From DATFQE01 sp963739085 (GTDB taxonomy: Bacteria; Actinomycetota; Thermoleophilia; Gaiellales; Gaiellaceae), in contig CAVTZA010000020.1 of NCBI GenBank assembly GCA_963739085.1, positions 1 to 64,000 of the forward strand: a stretch of 64,000 nt of DNA, in the 5' to 3' direction. Under the pieces are notes generated by a model. It did not search any database and was not told the DNA's origin. It worked only from the letters and a program-made list of their open reading frames with translations. The position numbers and the translations under genes are program-made. Below, one piece after another: positions 28,143 to 36,254 of the stretch; the stretch's first letter is position 1; each line of letters begins with the position of its first letter.

Positions 28143-29002
28143 AAAGCGGCCGCCACCTCGGCCGCGAGCTGCGCATTGTCGGCGATCAGCAGCCGGTTGA
28201 CCTCGAGCGTGCGGCCGCCGCTCTCACGGTGCAGGTACGAGAGGACGAAGGGCGTGACGGCGCCGCCGCGGACCCCGGCCGCCTCGGCATCGGCGAGTGC
28301 CTGCTCGATCAGCGGCTCCAGGCCGTCGAGGCTCTGCGCCGGCGGGTTCGCGAGCAGCAGTCCCGCGCGCCCGAGCTCCCAGTGGACGGCGGCGATCCGC
28401 GCCGCCTCGGCGGCGCTCTCGACCCGCGCCGGCACCGGAGGCCCTCCGGTGGCCGCATAGAAGAGCGGCAGCTCGCTCGTTCGGTAGCCCAGCACGGGGA
28501 CGCTCAACGCCTCGAGGACCTCGACGGTGGACGGCACGTCGAGCAGCGACTTGACGCCCGACGAGACGACGAGCACGGGCGTGCGGGCGAGCTCGGCGAC
28601 GTCGGCGGAGACGTCGAGCGGGCCGCGGTGGACGCCGCCGATGCCGCCCGTGCCCATGAAGCGGATGCCGAGGGCCGTACACACCGCGAGCGTCCCCCCG
28701 ACCGTCGTCGCGCCGACCGCTCCCTGGGCCACGCAGGCGGCCAGATCGCGCGGCCCGAGCTTGCGCGCGTCCGCGGTGAAGCGGCCTAGCTCGTCCTCGC
28801 TCAGCCCGACCTTGATGCGGCCGTCCAGCACCCCGATCGTCGCCGGGACCGCGCCGCCCGCGCGAACACGCCTCTCGCTCTCGAGCCCGACCTCGACGCC
28901 GTCGCCCGGCGGAAACCCGTGGGCGACCAGCGTCGTCTCGAGCGCGACCACGGGCCGGCGCGCGTCGAGCGCGTCGCGAACCTCCGAGGCGACGTCGATC
29001 AC
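28139..29002 (-). CDS. psuG: Pseudouridine-5'-phosphate glycosidase
   Basis: 287 residues with the family motifs VVALETTLVAHGFP, TTVGGTLA, FMGTGGIGGVHRG and VVSSGVKSLLDVPST. It splits pseudouridine 5'-phosphate into uracil and ribose 5-phosphate. Its start overlaps the end of a PfkB-family kinase gene, the usual arrangement for pseudouridine kinase plus glycosidase. Confidence 0.93.
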   Translation of the reverse strand: MIDVASEVRDALDARRPVVALETTLVAHGFPPGDGVEVGLESERRVRAGGAVPATIGVLDGRIKVGLSEDELGRFTADARKLGPRDLAACVAQGAVGATTVGGTLAVCTALGIRFMGTGGIGGVHRGPLDVSADVAELARTPVLVVSSGVKSLLDVPSTVEVLEALSVPVLGYRTSELPLFYAATGGPPVPARVESAAEAARIAAVHWELGRAGLLLANPPAQSLDGLEPLIEQALADAEAAGVRGGAVTPFVLSYLHRESGGRTLEVNRLLIADNAQLAAEVAAAF

Positions 29003-29807
29003 GGCATCGCTCCGAGCTGGGACACGCAGCGCGCGGCAGTCTCGAGCGCGAGCCGCGGGCCGCCGACGATGTACCCGGCCGCGAGCGCATCGCCGGCTCC
29101 CGTCGAGTCGACGACCTCGGTCGGCGCGGCGGGGAACGCCTCACCGTCGACGACGATCCCCTGCGGCCCGCGCTTGCGGACGAGCGTTCCGGCAGGCACG
29201 GCCTCACCAACGGCGTCCACCTCGTCGTCGTTCGCGAACACGACATCGGGCGCGAGCAGCTCCAGCCGCTTGAGCAGCCGCTGCTGGGCCATACGACTCG
29301 ATGAGGCTTGCCGACGCCAGGTCGACGCTGACTTTGCCGCCGACGGTGCGCACGGCTCCGGCGGCCTTCGCGCCGGCCTCGTCGATGGGAGCGCGAAGCA
29401 GCGAGTAGCCCGAGAGATGGAGCCACGAGCAGCCGCGGAACCAGCGCATCTCGAGCTCCTCGGGGCGCAGTGCAGGGGAGACGCCGCGGTCCGACGCCAT
29501 CGTGCGGGAGCCGTCCGGGCCGACGACCGACACGACGACCCCGTTCCGGCCCTCGACGACAGGCCCGACCAGGTCGACTCCTCGGGTACGCAGCTCGTCC
29601 TCGAGCAGCCGCCCGGCCGCATCGTCCGCACGCTTGCCCACGAAGCGCGCCTCCTCGCCCAGAGCCGCAACCCAGGCGGCGACGTTCGCCGCCTGGCCGC
29701 CGGCGCCCACGCGGGTCTCGGCGGTCGTGTCGTCTCCCGGAGCCAGCGGGCGAGTCGAGGCGGACGATCACGTCCAGGAGCAGGTCGCCGAGGGTGCAGA
29801 GGAGCAT
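28999..29807 (-). CDS. PfkB-family carbohydrate kinase, probable pseudouridine kinase (two frameshifts)
   Basis: As read the gene is in three pieces: MLLCTLGDLLLDVIVRLDSP (start ATG 29807), then GAGGQAANVAAWVAALG onward, then LLKRLELLAPDVVFANDDE to the end. Extra C residues near 29747 and 29290 (CCC runs) explain both breaks. The active-site motif DSTGAGDALAAGYI with catalytic Asp is intact. Adjacency to psuG (4-bp overlap) suggests it phosphorylates pseudouridine, but PfkB specificity cannot be read from motifs. Confidence 0.85.
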
Positions 29808-29826
29808 GGACGGGCACAATGCTCGC

Positions 29827-30018
29827 ATGGACCGTGAAGGCCGCGGCGACCGTCTCAGCTCGCTGCTGATCGGCGGCGTGCTGGGTGCTTCGGCGGCGAT
29901 CGCGACCGCCAGGCGACGTCGCCGCCGGGCGCGGCGGCGCAGTGAGCCACGCGGCCTGCGCGCGTTCGAGGACGCCCCGTGCTACCGCGAGGCCGTCGAG
30001 CGCGACGACCGCTCGTAG
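29827..30018 (+). CDS. Small basic membrane-anchored hypothetical protein
   Basis: 63 residues: one short hydrophobic segment (LSSLLIGGVLGASAAIATA) followed by a poly-Arg stretch and a polar tail (LRAFEDAPCYREAVERDD). The layout is like many actinobacterial single-pass proteins. Divergent from the PfkB gene (19 bp) and overlapping the 3' end of the opposite-strand GT-C-like gene by 37 bp. Confidence 0.5.
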   Translation: MDREGRGDRLSSLLIGGVLGASAAIATARRRRRRARRRSEPRGLRAFEDAPCYREAVERDDRS

Positions 30019-31397
30019 CGCCGCTGCGCCTCGTGCACGGTCTGGAGGTCGATCCCGGAGAGGACGGTCTCGGCCTCATCGAGATACCGCGAGGTCGATC
30101 CGGTCGCCGTCCGTGAGCGCAGGACGGTCAGCGGGCCGAACGTCCGCGACTCGAGCCCGTCCGCCGTCTCCTTGCCCTCGACGACCCAGACACCGCGTCC
30201 CGGCGGAGCCGTCCCGAGCGCGTCGAGCGCGAGGCGTGCGTCCGCGCGCGGCACGACGCGGCGGGGGAACGAGCGATCGCGCTCCCACGCCGCCAGGAAC
30301 ACCGGGTTGTATCCGTGGAGGACGTCGTCGGGCTCCGACGTGGCCGCCAGCCACCGGCCGGCGTCGTCGCGTGCGAGCGTCTCGGCTTGCGACTCGCCTT
30401 CGAAGAGCTCCGGCGTGCGGTGCCAGGCCCACGCCACCTCGAGCGCGACGAGGACGACGAGGAGGGGAGCGGCGATCGCCGTCCGGCGCGGGAGCCCTGC
30501 CGCGACCAGGGTCGCGGCGAACGGCAGCAGGAAGATGACGTGGCGCGACTCCGGCGACGCGTCGCGCACCTGCGCGAGCACGAGGGCTGCGAGCGCGGCG
30601 CCGAACGCACACGCTACGAGCGCACGCGAGCGCACGCGCGTGAAGCCGATGACGGCCAGCACCGCGACGAGGATCAAGACGGGCACGTAGCCCGAGCTCA
30701 GGTCGCCGGCCAGCTCACGGACGTAACCGCCGGCCGACTTCGGGCCCTCGCCCTCGCCGTCGTAACGGCCTGCGAGGACGAGGTCCGCGTACCAGAGCGG
30801 CGCCGCGAGCGCGAGCACGACCACCACCCACGGCACCGCGGCCCGCGCGCGCGAGACCACCATGTAGGCGAGCTGGGCGGCGAGCATCAGCGCTCCGTAA
30901 GGGTGCGCGGCCAGGGCGGCGAGCGTCGCCACTGTCCACCAGCCCCACCTGCGCGCAACGAGCGCGAGGAACGATCCCGTCGCCGCGAGCAGGAAGACGG
31001 CGTACATGCGTCCGAACACGGCATGGAAGAGGAAGACCCAGCTGGCGGAGGCGAGCACGGTCGCGGCCAGCGCGCGCCGCGCGTCCACGAACCGCGCGGC
31101 CAGCGCCGCGATCAGCGGGATGGTCGCGACCGCGCAGGCGAGCGAGACGAGCCGCAGGGCGTCGAGCCCGCCGCCGAGGTGGACGACGCCCCACGCGAGC
31201 ACGTAGTGGAGCGGCGCGCCTCCGCGCTCGGTCAGCACGGTGTCCAGGACCCCGCCGAGCGAGTCGCGGCCGACGAAGAGCGCCAGCACCTCGTCCTCGT
31301 GCGGCGGGTACGAGCGGAGGCGGGTCAATAGCAGCGCCCCGACCGCCGCAGCGCACAGTGCGGAGCCGAAAAAGAGGAGGTTGCGATCCTTGTTCAT
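29982..31397 (-). CDS. GT-C-type membrane glycosyltransferase-like protein (copy 1)
   Basis: 471 residues, about ten hydrophobic segments and a soluble C-terminal domain. The first loop contains the acidic motif PPHEDEVLALF and then GGAPLHYVLAW, as in polyprenyl-phosphate-sugar-dependent GT-C enzymes (dolichyl-phosphate-mannose mannosyltransferase superfamily). Further matches to the paralogue at 45745-47406 are FGRMYAVFLL and AAHPYGALML. Likely transfers a sugar from a lipid carrier at the outer membrane face; acceptor unknown. Confidence 0.75.
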   Translation of the reverse strand: MNKDRNLLFFGSALCAAAVGALLLTRLRSYPPHEDEVLALFVGRDSLGGVLDTVLTERGGAPLHYVLAWGVVHLGGGLDALRLVSLACAVATIPLIAALAARFVDARRALAATVLASASWVFLFHAVFGRMYAVFLLAATGSFLALVARRWGWWTVATLAALAAHPYGALMLAAQLAYMVVSRARAAVPWVVVVLALAAPLWYADLVLAGRYDGEGEGPKSAGGYVRELAGDLSSGYVPVLILVAVLAVIGFTRVRSRALVACAFGAALAALVLAQVRDASPESRHVIFLLPFAATLVAAGLPRRTAIAAPLLVVLVALEVAWAWHRTPELFEGESQAETLARDDAGRWLAATSEPDDVLHGYNPVFLAAWERDRSFPRRVVPRADARLALDALGTAPPGRGVWVVEGKETADGLESRTFGPLTVLRSRTATGSTSRYLDEAETVLSGIDLQTVHEAQRRYERSSRSTASR

Positions 31398-31413
31398 TGC
31401 TAGGTTTTCGTCA

Positions 31414-31719
31414 GTGCCGATCTACGAGTATCGCTGTCCTGACGGGCACGTCTTCGAGCTCTTCCATCGCATGGACGACCCGGCGCCGGAGGTGTGTCCG
31501 GTATGCGGCAAGGGGCCCGTCGAGAAGGTGCTCTACCCGGTGGCCGTCCACTTCAAGGGCTCGGGGTTCTACTCGACCGACTACGGCCGCTCGCGGAAGA
31601 CGGCCAAGGAAGGCGATTCGTCGAGCAGCGGCGGCGGCGACGGCGACAGCGGCGGCACGAAGACCGAGCCGACGAAGGCCGAGACCTCGAAGTCCGAGAC
31701 CTCGAAGTCGTCCGACTAG
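31414..31719 (+). CDS. FmdB-type zinc-ribbon protein
   Basis: 101 residues from GTG 31414. The N-terminal putative regulatory zinc ribbon is canonical: VPIYEYRCPDGHVFELF, then CPVCGKGPVEKVLYPVAV and KGSGFYSTDYG. The C-terminal 40 residues are Ser/Thr/Lys-rich and disordered with repeated ETSKS. The family is of unknown role, often a single-gene unit. Confidence 0.9.
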   Translation: MPIYEYRCPDGHVFELFHRMDDPAPEVCPVCGKGPVEKVLYPVAVHFKGSGFYSTDYGRSRKTAKEGDSSSSGGGDGDSGGTKTEPTKAETSKSETSKSSD

Positions 31720-31726
31720 GCGATCG

Positions 31727-31996
31727 CTACCAGCGGTGGCTCTGGCGCCGTGACAGCGCCTCGAGCAGGAGCAGCAGCAGCACCGCGCCTCCGACCGCGA
31801 ACAGGAACGGGCCGAGGTCCCAGCCGAACTCGACGTCCTGGTCGAGGAGCAGCCCACCGAGGAACCCGCCGATCAACGCGCCGGCGAGGCCGATTGCGAG
31901 CGTCGCGAGGCACCCGCTCGCCTGGCGCCCCGGGACGATCATGCGCGCCACCGCCCCCGCGATCAGGCCGAACAGGATCCACGAGAAGAAGCCCAT
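31727..31996 (-). CDS. GlsB/YeaQ/YmgE-family stress-associated membrane protein
   Basis: 89 residues, three hydrophobic Gly-rich helices (ILFGLIAGAVARMIVPG, LAIGLAGALIGGFLGGLLL and a Leu-rich third). The RMIVPG motif is diagnostic of the transglycosylase-associated/GlsB family. Its ATG overlaps the stop of the LCP gene upstream on the same strand. Confidence 0.92.
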   Translation of the reverse strand: MGFFSWILFGLIAGAVARMIVPGRQASGCLATLAIGLAGALIGGFLGGLLLDQDVEFGWDLGPFLFAVGGAVLLLLLLEALSRRQSHRW

Positions 31997-33174
31997 CAGC
32001 GCCTGATGCAGCCGGGCCCGAACGGACCGGAGCCCGGCAGCGGGGGCTGTGCGGCGGCTCGTCCGGCGAACATCGCGATCACGTTCCGATTCTCCTCGGT
32101 GCCGATGATGAACGACTGGCCGTCGACGTACGAGGCGCTACCGCCCAGCCGGCAGTGGAGCGTGCGGTCGCTGGGTGAGCGGACCTTCAGCCACGCGAGC
32201 TGAAGGAACTGGCCGGCGGAGAGATCGGTGGCGAGCGGCTTCAGCAGGCCGTCGCCCACGAACGGGAGCTTGATGAGCGTGCCCGGGGACGTCAGCTTGC
32301 TGCCGATCGCATCGACGACCGCCTGCTGGCGTCCGCCGCGTGTGAGGTCGTTTTCCGCGGGGTCGAGCCTGTTCTCGCGGATCCGCGAGTAGATCAGCGC
32401 GCGGCGGCCGTCGAGCTTCTGCTTGCCTTTCGCGAACCGCCACCCCTTCCACTGCTGGCACTGAGTGGCGGTCGGGAACGGGCAGTCGAAGCGGTTCGAG
32501 ACGATCGGCGCGGGCACGTTCACGGTCACGCCGCCGAGCTCGTCGATGAGGTCCTTGAACGAGTTGAAGTCGACGAGCACGACGTGGTTGATCTCGATGC
32601 CGGTCACGTCGGTGATCGTCCGCATGGCGAGCGCCGGCCCGCCGAGGGCGAACGCGGCGTTGATCTTGCCGGTGCCGTGGCCGGGGATGTCCACGCGGAG
32701 GTCGCGCGGGATCGAGAGGTACGAGACCCGATGCTTGTCCGGGTCGGTGCGGACCAGCATGATCGAGTCCGACCGGTTGGCGTCCGAGCGGTCGCTCCGG
32801 TCGGCGTGGTCCGTGCCCATGAGCAGCGTCGTCGTCGGGCGCGAGAGCAGCAGCCCCTCGTGCGGCACCAGGGCTGAACGAGCCCGCGGGCTCAGGCGGT
32901 CGTTCGCCTCCTGGACGCCTCCCTTGAATGCGAACCAGCTCGCGACCGCCCAGACGACGAGGAGGAGGAGCAGGAGCAGGATCACGCTCAGAATCACGCG
33001 CCCGCGCGTGAGACGGATGCGGGGCCGGCGAGACCCCTTCGCACGTCCCGGTCTGGGTGCCGACGTGCCCCGTCCGTCGTGGACGGCGCCCCGACGTGGG
33101 CGTTCGGCGGTCGGAACGCCGCCGCGGGCCCGCCCGCCGCGATAGGTGCGGTAGGGCTTTTGTCCGTCCGCCAT
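31996..33174 (-). CDS. LytR-CpsA-Psr (LCP) family cell-wall ligase
   Basis: 392 residues: an Arg-rich cytoplasmic tail (1-55), one membrane helix (VILSVILLLLLLLVVWAVAS), then the LCP domain with TTTLLMGTDHA, SDSIMLVRTDP, SIPRDLRVDIPG, KINAAFALGGP and RIRENRLDPAENDLTRGGRQ, including the Arg/Asp ligands for the polyprenyl-phosphate substrate. The family attaches glycopolymers to peptidoglycan. ATG 33174 is chosen; ATG 33195 is possible. Divergent from the ROK gene. Confidence 0.92.
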   Translation of the reverse strand: MADGQKPYRTYRGGRARGGVPTAERPRRGAVHDGRGTSAPRPGRAKGSRRPRIRLTRGRVILSVILLLLLLLVVWAVASWFAFKGGVQEANDRLSPRARSALVPHEGLLLSRPTTTLLMGTDHADRSDRSDANRSDSIMLVRTDPDKHRVSYLSIPRDLRVDIPGHGTGKINAAFALGGPALAMRTITDVTGIEINHVVLVDFNSFKDLIDELGGVTVNVPAPIVSNRFDCPFPTATQCQQWKGWRFAKGKQKLDGRRALIYSRIRENRLDPAENDLTRGGRQQAVVDAIGSKLTSPGTLIKLPFVGDGLLKPLATDLSAGQFLQLAWLKVRSPSDRTLHCRLGGSASYVDGQSFIIGTEENRNVIAMFAGRAAAQPPLPGSGPFGPGCIRR

Positions 33175-33200
33175 CCGGCGCGCTATGGTAGCCACGCGTC

Positions 33201-34115
33201 GTGGCCGAGCCGGTCGTCATCGGGGTCGATGTGGGCGGCACGAAGCTGCTCGGCGGCGTGATCGAGCGCGATGGGTCGATCGTTCGACAGCGCGAGCTGC
33301 CGACGCCGAAGTCCTCGGAGGCGGCCCTGCTTGCGGCGCTCGACGAGCTGGTCGAGTCGCTCCTGACCGACGACGTCGCCGCGCTCGGATTCGGCGTGCC
33401 GTCGACGATCGACCAGCGGGCCGGCCAGGCCGTGCAGTCGGTGAACATCCCGCTCGAGGACGTGCCCTTCCGCGACCGCTTCGCGGGGCGCTTCTCGTTG
33501 CCGGTGGGGATCGACAACGACGCGAACGCCGCCGCGATCGCCGAGTGGAAGATCGGTGCCGGCCGGGGTACGCAGCACATGGTGATGCTGACCCTCGGCA
33601 CCGGTGTCGGCGGCGGCCTGATCCTGGACGGTCGCCCCTACCGCGGGGCCCTCGGCGCCGCGGCCGAGCTCGGCCACGTCGTGGTGCAGTTCGACGGTCG
33701 TCCGTGCCAGGGCCTGTGCACCGGTCGCGGGCACATCGAGACCTACGCGACGGGCACGGCCGCCTCGCGGGACGCAGCCGAGGCCTTGGGGGCCGGAGCG
33801 GATTCGCACGTGCTGCTGAACCGCGCGCGCGCGGAAGACCCGGTGGCCCTCGAGGTGCTCGGCGGGATCGCACGGCGGCTTGGCGCCACCATGGGCTCGT
33901 TCGTCAACATCTTCAACCCCGAAGTGATCGTGATCGGGGGCGGGTGGGGAAAGGCCGCCGGCGAGTACCTGCTCGAGACCGCGCGGGCGGCGATGCGGCA
34001 GGAAGCGCTCTCGCCCGGACGGGAGCTCGTCAGAGTCGTCCCCGCTGCGCTCGGTCCCGACGCAGGCGTGATCGGCGCCGGCTTCGTGGCCTACGAAGCG
34101 CTCGACGCCGCCTGA
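33201..34115 (+). CDS. ROK-family glucokinase
   Basis: 304 residues. ATP-binding DVGGTKLLGGV, sugar site NIPLEDVPF and DNDANAAAIAEW (catalytic Asp), GTGVGGGLILDG. The zinc site reads GHVVVQFDGRPCQGLCTGRGHIE: the fourth ligand, normally Cys, is His. This suits a glucokinase, but other hexoses are possible. Four bases separate it from rsmI. Confidence 0.88.
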   Translation: MAEPVVIGVDVGGTKLLGGVIERDGSIVRQRELPTPKSSEAALLAALDELVESLLTDDVAALGFGVPSTIDQRAGQAVQSVNIPLEDVPFRDRFAGRFSLPVGIDNDANAAAIAEWKIGAGRGTQHMVMLTLGTGVGGGLILDGRPYRGALGAAAELGHVVVQFDGRPCQGLCTGRGHIETYATGTAASRDAAEALGAGADSHVLLNRARAEDPVALEVLGGIARRLGATMGSFVNIFNPEVIVIGGGWGKAAGEYLLETARAAMRQEALSPGRELVRVVPAALGPDAGVIGAGFVAYEALDAA

Positions 34116-34118
34116 GCC

Positions 34119-34922
34119 ATGCCACTCGCGGTGTGCGCGACACCGATCGGCAGCCTCGACGACGTCACGCTTCGCGTTCTCCGCGAGCTGGCCGAGGCCG
34201 ATCTCGTCCTCTGCGAGGACACCCGCCGCACGCGGGTGCTGCTGGATCGCCACGGCATACGCGCGCGCGAGCTCCTCAGCTACCACCGGCACAACGAGGC
34301 GCGGCGGACGGCCGAGGTGCTCCCGCGCCTGCAGGCGGGCGAGCGCCTCGCGCTGGCGAGCGACGCGGGGCTGCCGGGGATCAACGATCCGGGCGCCCGA
34401 CTCGTCGCGGCCGCGCTCGACGCCGGCCTTCCGGTGACGGTGCTTCCTGGGCCCTCGGCGGTCGCGACGGCGCTAGTCGCCAGCGGCTTTGCCGGCGAGC
34501 GGTACCAGTTCCTCGGCTATCTCCCGCGCGGAGAAGCGGCGCTGATGAAGCTCTGGACGGAGCTCGGCCGGTGGCCCCATCCGGCCGTCGCGTTCGAGTC
34601 GCCTCAGCGGCTGCCCCAGGCGCTCACGACCCTCGCCGCCGTGCTTCCCGACCGCCGCGTCGCCGTCTGCCGCGAGCTCACGAAGCGCTTCGAGGAGGTC
34701 GTCCGCGGCACGGCTGTGGAGCTCGCGGAGCGGTTTTGCGAGCCGCCGAAGGGCGAGATCACACTCGTGCTCGCGGGTGACGACCCGGTCTCAGACGAGG
34801 GCGCGGCGCTCGACGCCGTGGCCGAGCTGATCGCGGCCGGAACCCCGCGGCGTGCTGCAGCAGAGGTCGTCGCGAGGCTGACGGGCGTGCCGCGAAATAG
34901 GCTCTACCGCGACTCGCTGTAG
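34119..34922 (+). CDS. rsmI: 16S rRNA (cytidine-1402-2'-O)-methyltransferase RsmI
   Basis: 267 residues, family landmarks in order: LAVCATPIGSLDDVTLR, CEDTRRTRVLLDRHGI, SYHRHNE, ASDAGLPGINDPGARLV, VLPGPSAVATALVASG, FLGYLPRG. Methylates the ribose of C1402 in the ribosomal P site with SAM. The C-terminal helical domain is present. Confidence 0.94.
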   Translation: MPLAVCATPIGSLDDVTLRVLRELAEADLVLCEDTRRTRVLLDRHGIRARELLSYHRHNEARRTAEVLPRLQAGERLALASDAGLPGINDPGARLVAAALDAGLPVTVLPGPSAVATALVASGFAGERYQFLGYLPRGEAALMKLWTELGRWPHPAVAFESPQRLPQALTTLAAVLPDRRVAVCRELTKRFEEVVRGTAVELAERFCEPPKGEITLVLAGDDPVSDEGAALDAVAELIAAGTPRRAAAEVVARLTGVPRNRLYRDSL

Positions 34923-34928
34923 TCCAAG

Positions 34929-34957
34929 TTGACAACAGCCGACGCGCCCGCTAGCCT
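34929..34957 (+). promoter_or_regulatory. Sigma-70-type promoter, possibly giving a leaderless mRNA
   Basis: TTGACA at 34929-34934, 17-bp spacer, TAGCCT at 34952-34957. Transcription would start about 34964-34965, which is where an in-frame GTG of the M23 gene lies. Confidence 0.5.
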
Positions 34958-34964
34958 GCTCGTC

Positions 34965-36254
34965 GTGTTCTCGCTCTTGACAACAAAACGCCTCCTTTGG
35001 GCGCTGGTCGCGGTCGCGGCGCTCGCGCTCGCGCCGGGCGCACACGCCTGGAGCTGGCCCGCGTCCGGCGCAGTGCTGCGACCGTTCGAGAACGAGGGCG
35101 GCGAGTACGAGGCTGGGAAGCACCGCGGCGTAGACATCGCCGGCAAAGCAGCCGAGCCCGTCGCCTCGCCCGTTGCCGGCGTCGTTGGCTTCGCCGGCAC
35201 CCTGCCGCTTCACGGCCGGTCGGTGACGCTCGAGACCTCCGACGGCTATGCGGTCACGCTCCTGCATCTGGGGACGCTCCGCGTCTCCCGAGGAGCGGTC
35301 GTCGCCGAAGGCGAGGCGATCGGCACGCTCGGGACGAGCGGCGAGCCCGAGCATCCGGGCGCCTACCTCCATCTGGGCGTTCGCCGCGCCGACGACGCCG
35401 ACGGCTACGTCGACCCGCTCGGGCTCCTGCCCCGACGAGAGCCCGCCCCGCCCGCTCCACCGTCCTCTGCACCCCCACCGGTCGTCGCGGAGCCGGCGCC
35501 CGCAGACGCCGCTCCCGTCCCGCCGGCCGCTCCGGCCGTGGTGACGGATCCGGCTGCTGCCCTCCCCTCGCGCGCCCGGCTCCGCCCACCGGGGGCAACG
35601 GCGGCCCGCCCTCGCGGGCGTGTCGCGAGGCCGCGCACACGTCGACGACCAGCGCCGGCAGAGGGCGGCCGGACACAGAGGCGCGGCCGTAAGCATCCGG
35701 TGTCGGAGCCGGCGATCCGCCGCAGCACGCGTCCGGTGCCCGCGGATCGCGCCTCAGCTCGTCACGAGTCGACGAGCCCGCACCGTGGACGCTCGCGGGC
35801 GGTGACGGCGACCCGCAGTCTGCGGCCGGCGAGCCGCACGCCACACCACGATCCGTCGCCCGGGCGCGCTCCGGTGTCTGCCTCGGCCGGCGCGGCGGAT
35901 GTGACGCAGCCCGGGAGGCCGATCGCACCCGTCGCTTTCGGGTTGCTCGTGTGCGCCGGCGCCTTGGTCGCGATCGCCCGGCTGCGCCGTCCGCGCGGCG
36001 CCTCGGCCGGGCCGGAGGACGCTCGTATGATGCTCGGCGATGCCACCGCCCCAGAAGATCCTCGCTGCGGTGGCCTGGCCGTACGCGTCGGGCCCTCGCC
36101 ACATCGGCCACGTCGCGGGCTTCGGCGTGCCGTCGGACATCTTCGCCCGCTACCACCGCCTCAAGGGCAACGACGTGCTCATGGTCAGCGGCACCGACGA
36201 GCACGGCACGCCGATCACCGTCGCAGCCGAGAAGGAGGGTCGCTCATCGCGTGA
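34965..36254 (+). CDS. Secreted M23-family peptidase with Pro/Arg-rich stalk and C-terminal membrane helix
   Basis: Signal peptide (RLLWALVAVAALALAPGAHA, before WSWPASG), then an M23/LytM domain (about 35-160: KHRGVDIAGKAAEPVASPVAG, TLLHLGTLRVSRG, YLHLGVRR) that should cut peptidoglycan cross-bridges. A 170-residue Pro/Arg-rich stalk follows, then a terminal helix (VAFGLLVCAGALVAIARL). As read it runs 215 bp into metG before a stop, which is unnatural. A TGA in the next frame at 36028, 10 bp before metG, suggests one more indel between about 35990 and 36028. The start is GTG 34965 or TTG 34977. Confidence 0.75.
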   Translation: MFSLLTTKRLLWALVAVAALALAPGAHAWSWPASGAVLRPFENEGGEYEAGKHRGVDIAGKAAEPVASPVAGVVGFAGTLPLHGRSVTLETSDGYAVTLLHLGTLRVSRGAVVAEGEAIGTLGTSGEPEHPGAYLHLGVRRADDADGYVDPLGLLPRREPAPPAPPSSAPPPVVAEPAPADAAPVPPAAPAVVTDPAAALPSRARLRPPGATAARPRGRVARPRTRRRPAPAEGGRTQRRGRKHPVSEPAIRRSTRPVPADRASARHESTSPHRGRSRAVTATRSLRPASRTPHHDPSPGRAPVSASAGAADVTQPGRPIAPVAFGLLVCAGALVAIARLRRPRGASAGPEDARMMLGDATAPEDPRCGGLAVRVGPSPHRPRRGLRRAVGHLRPLPPPQGQRRAHGQRHRRARHADHRRSREGGSLIA

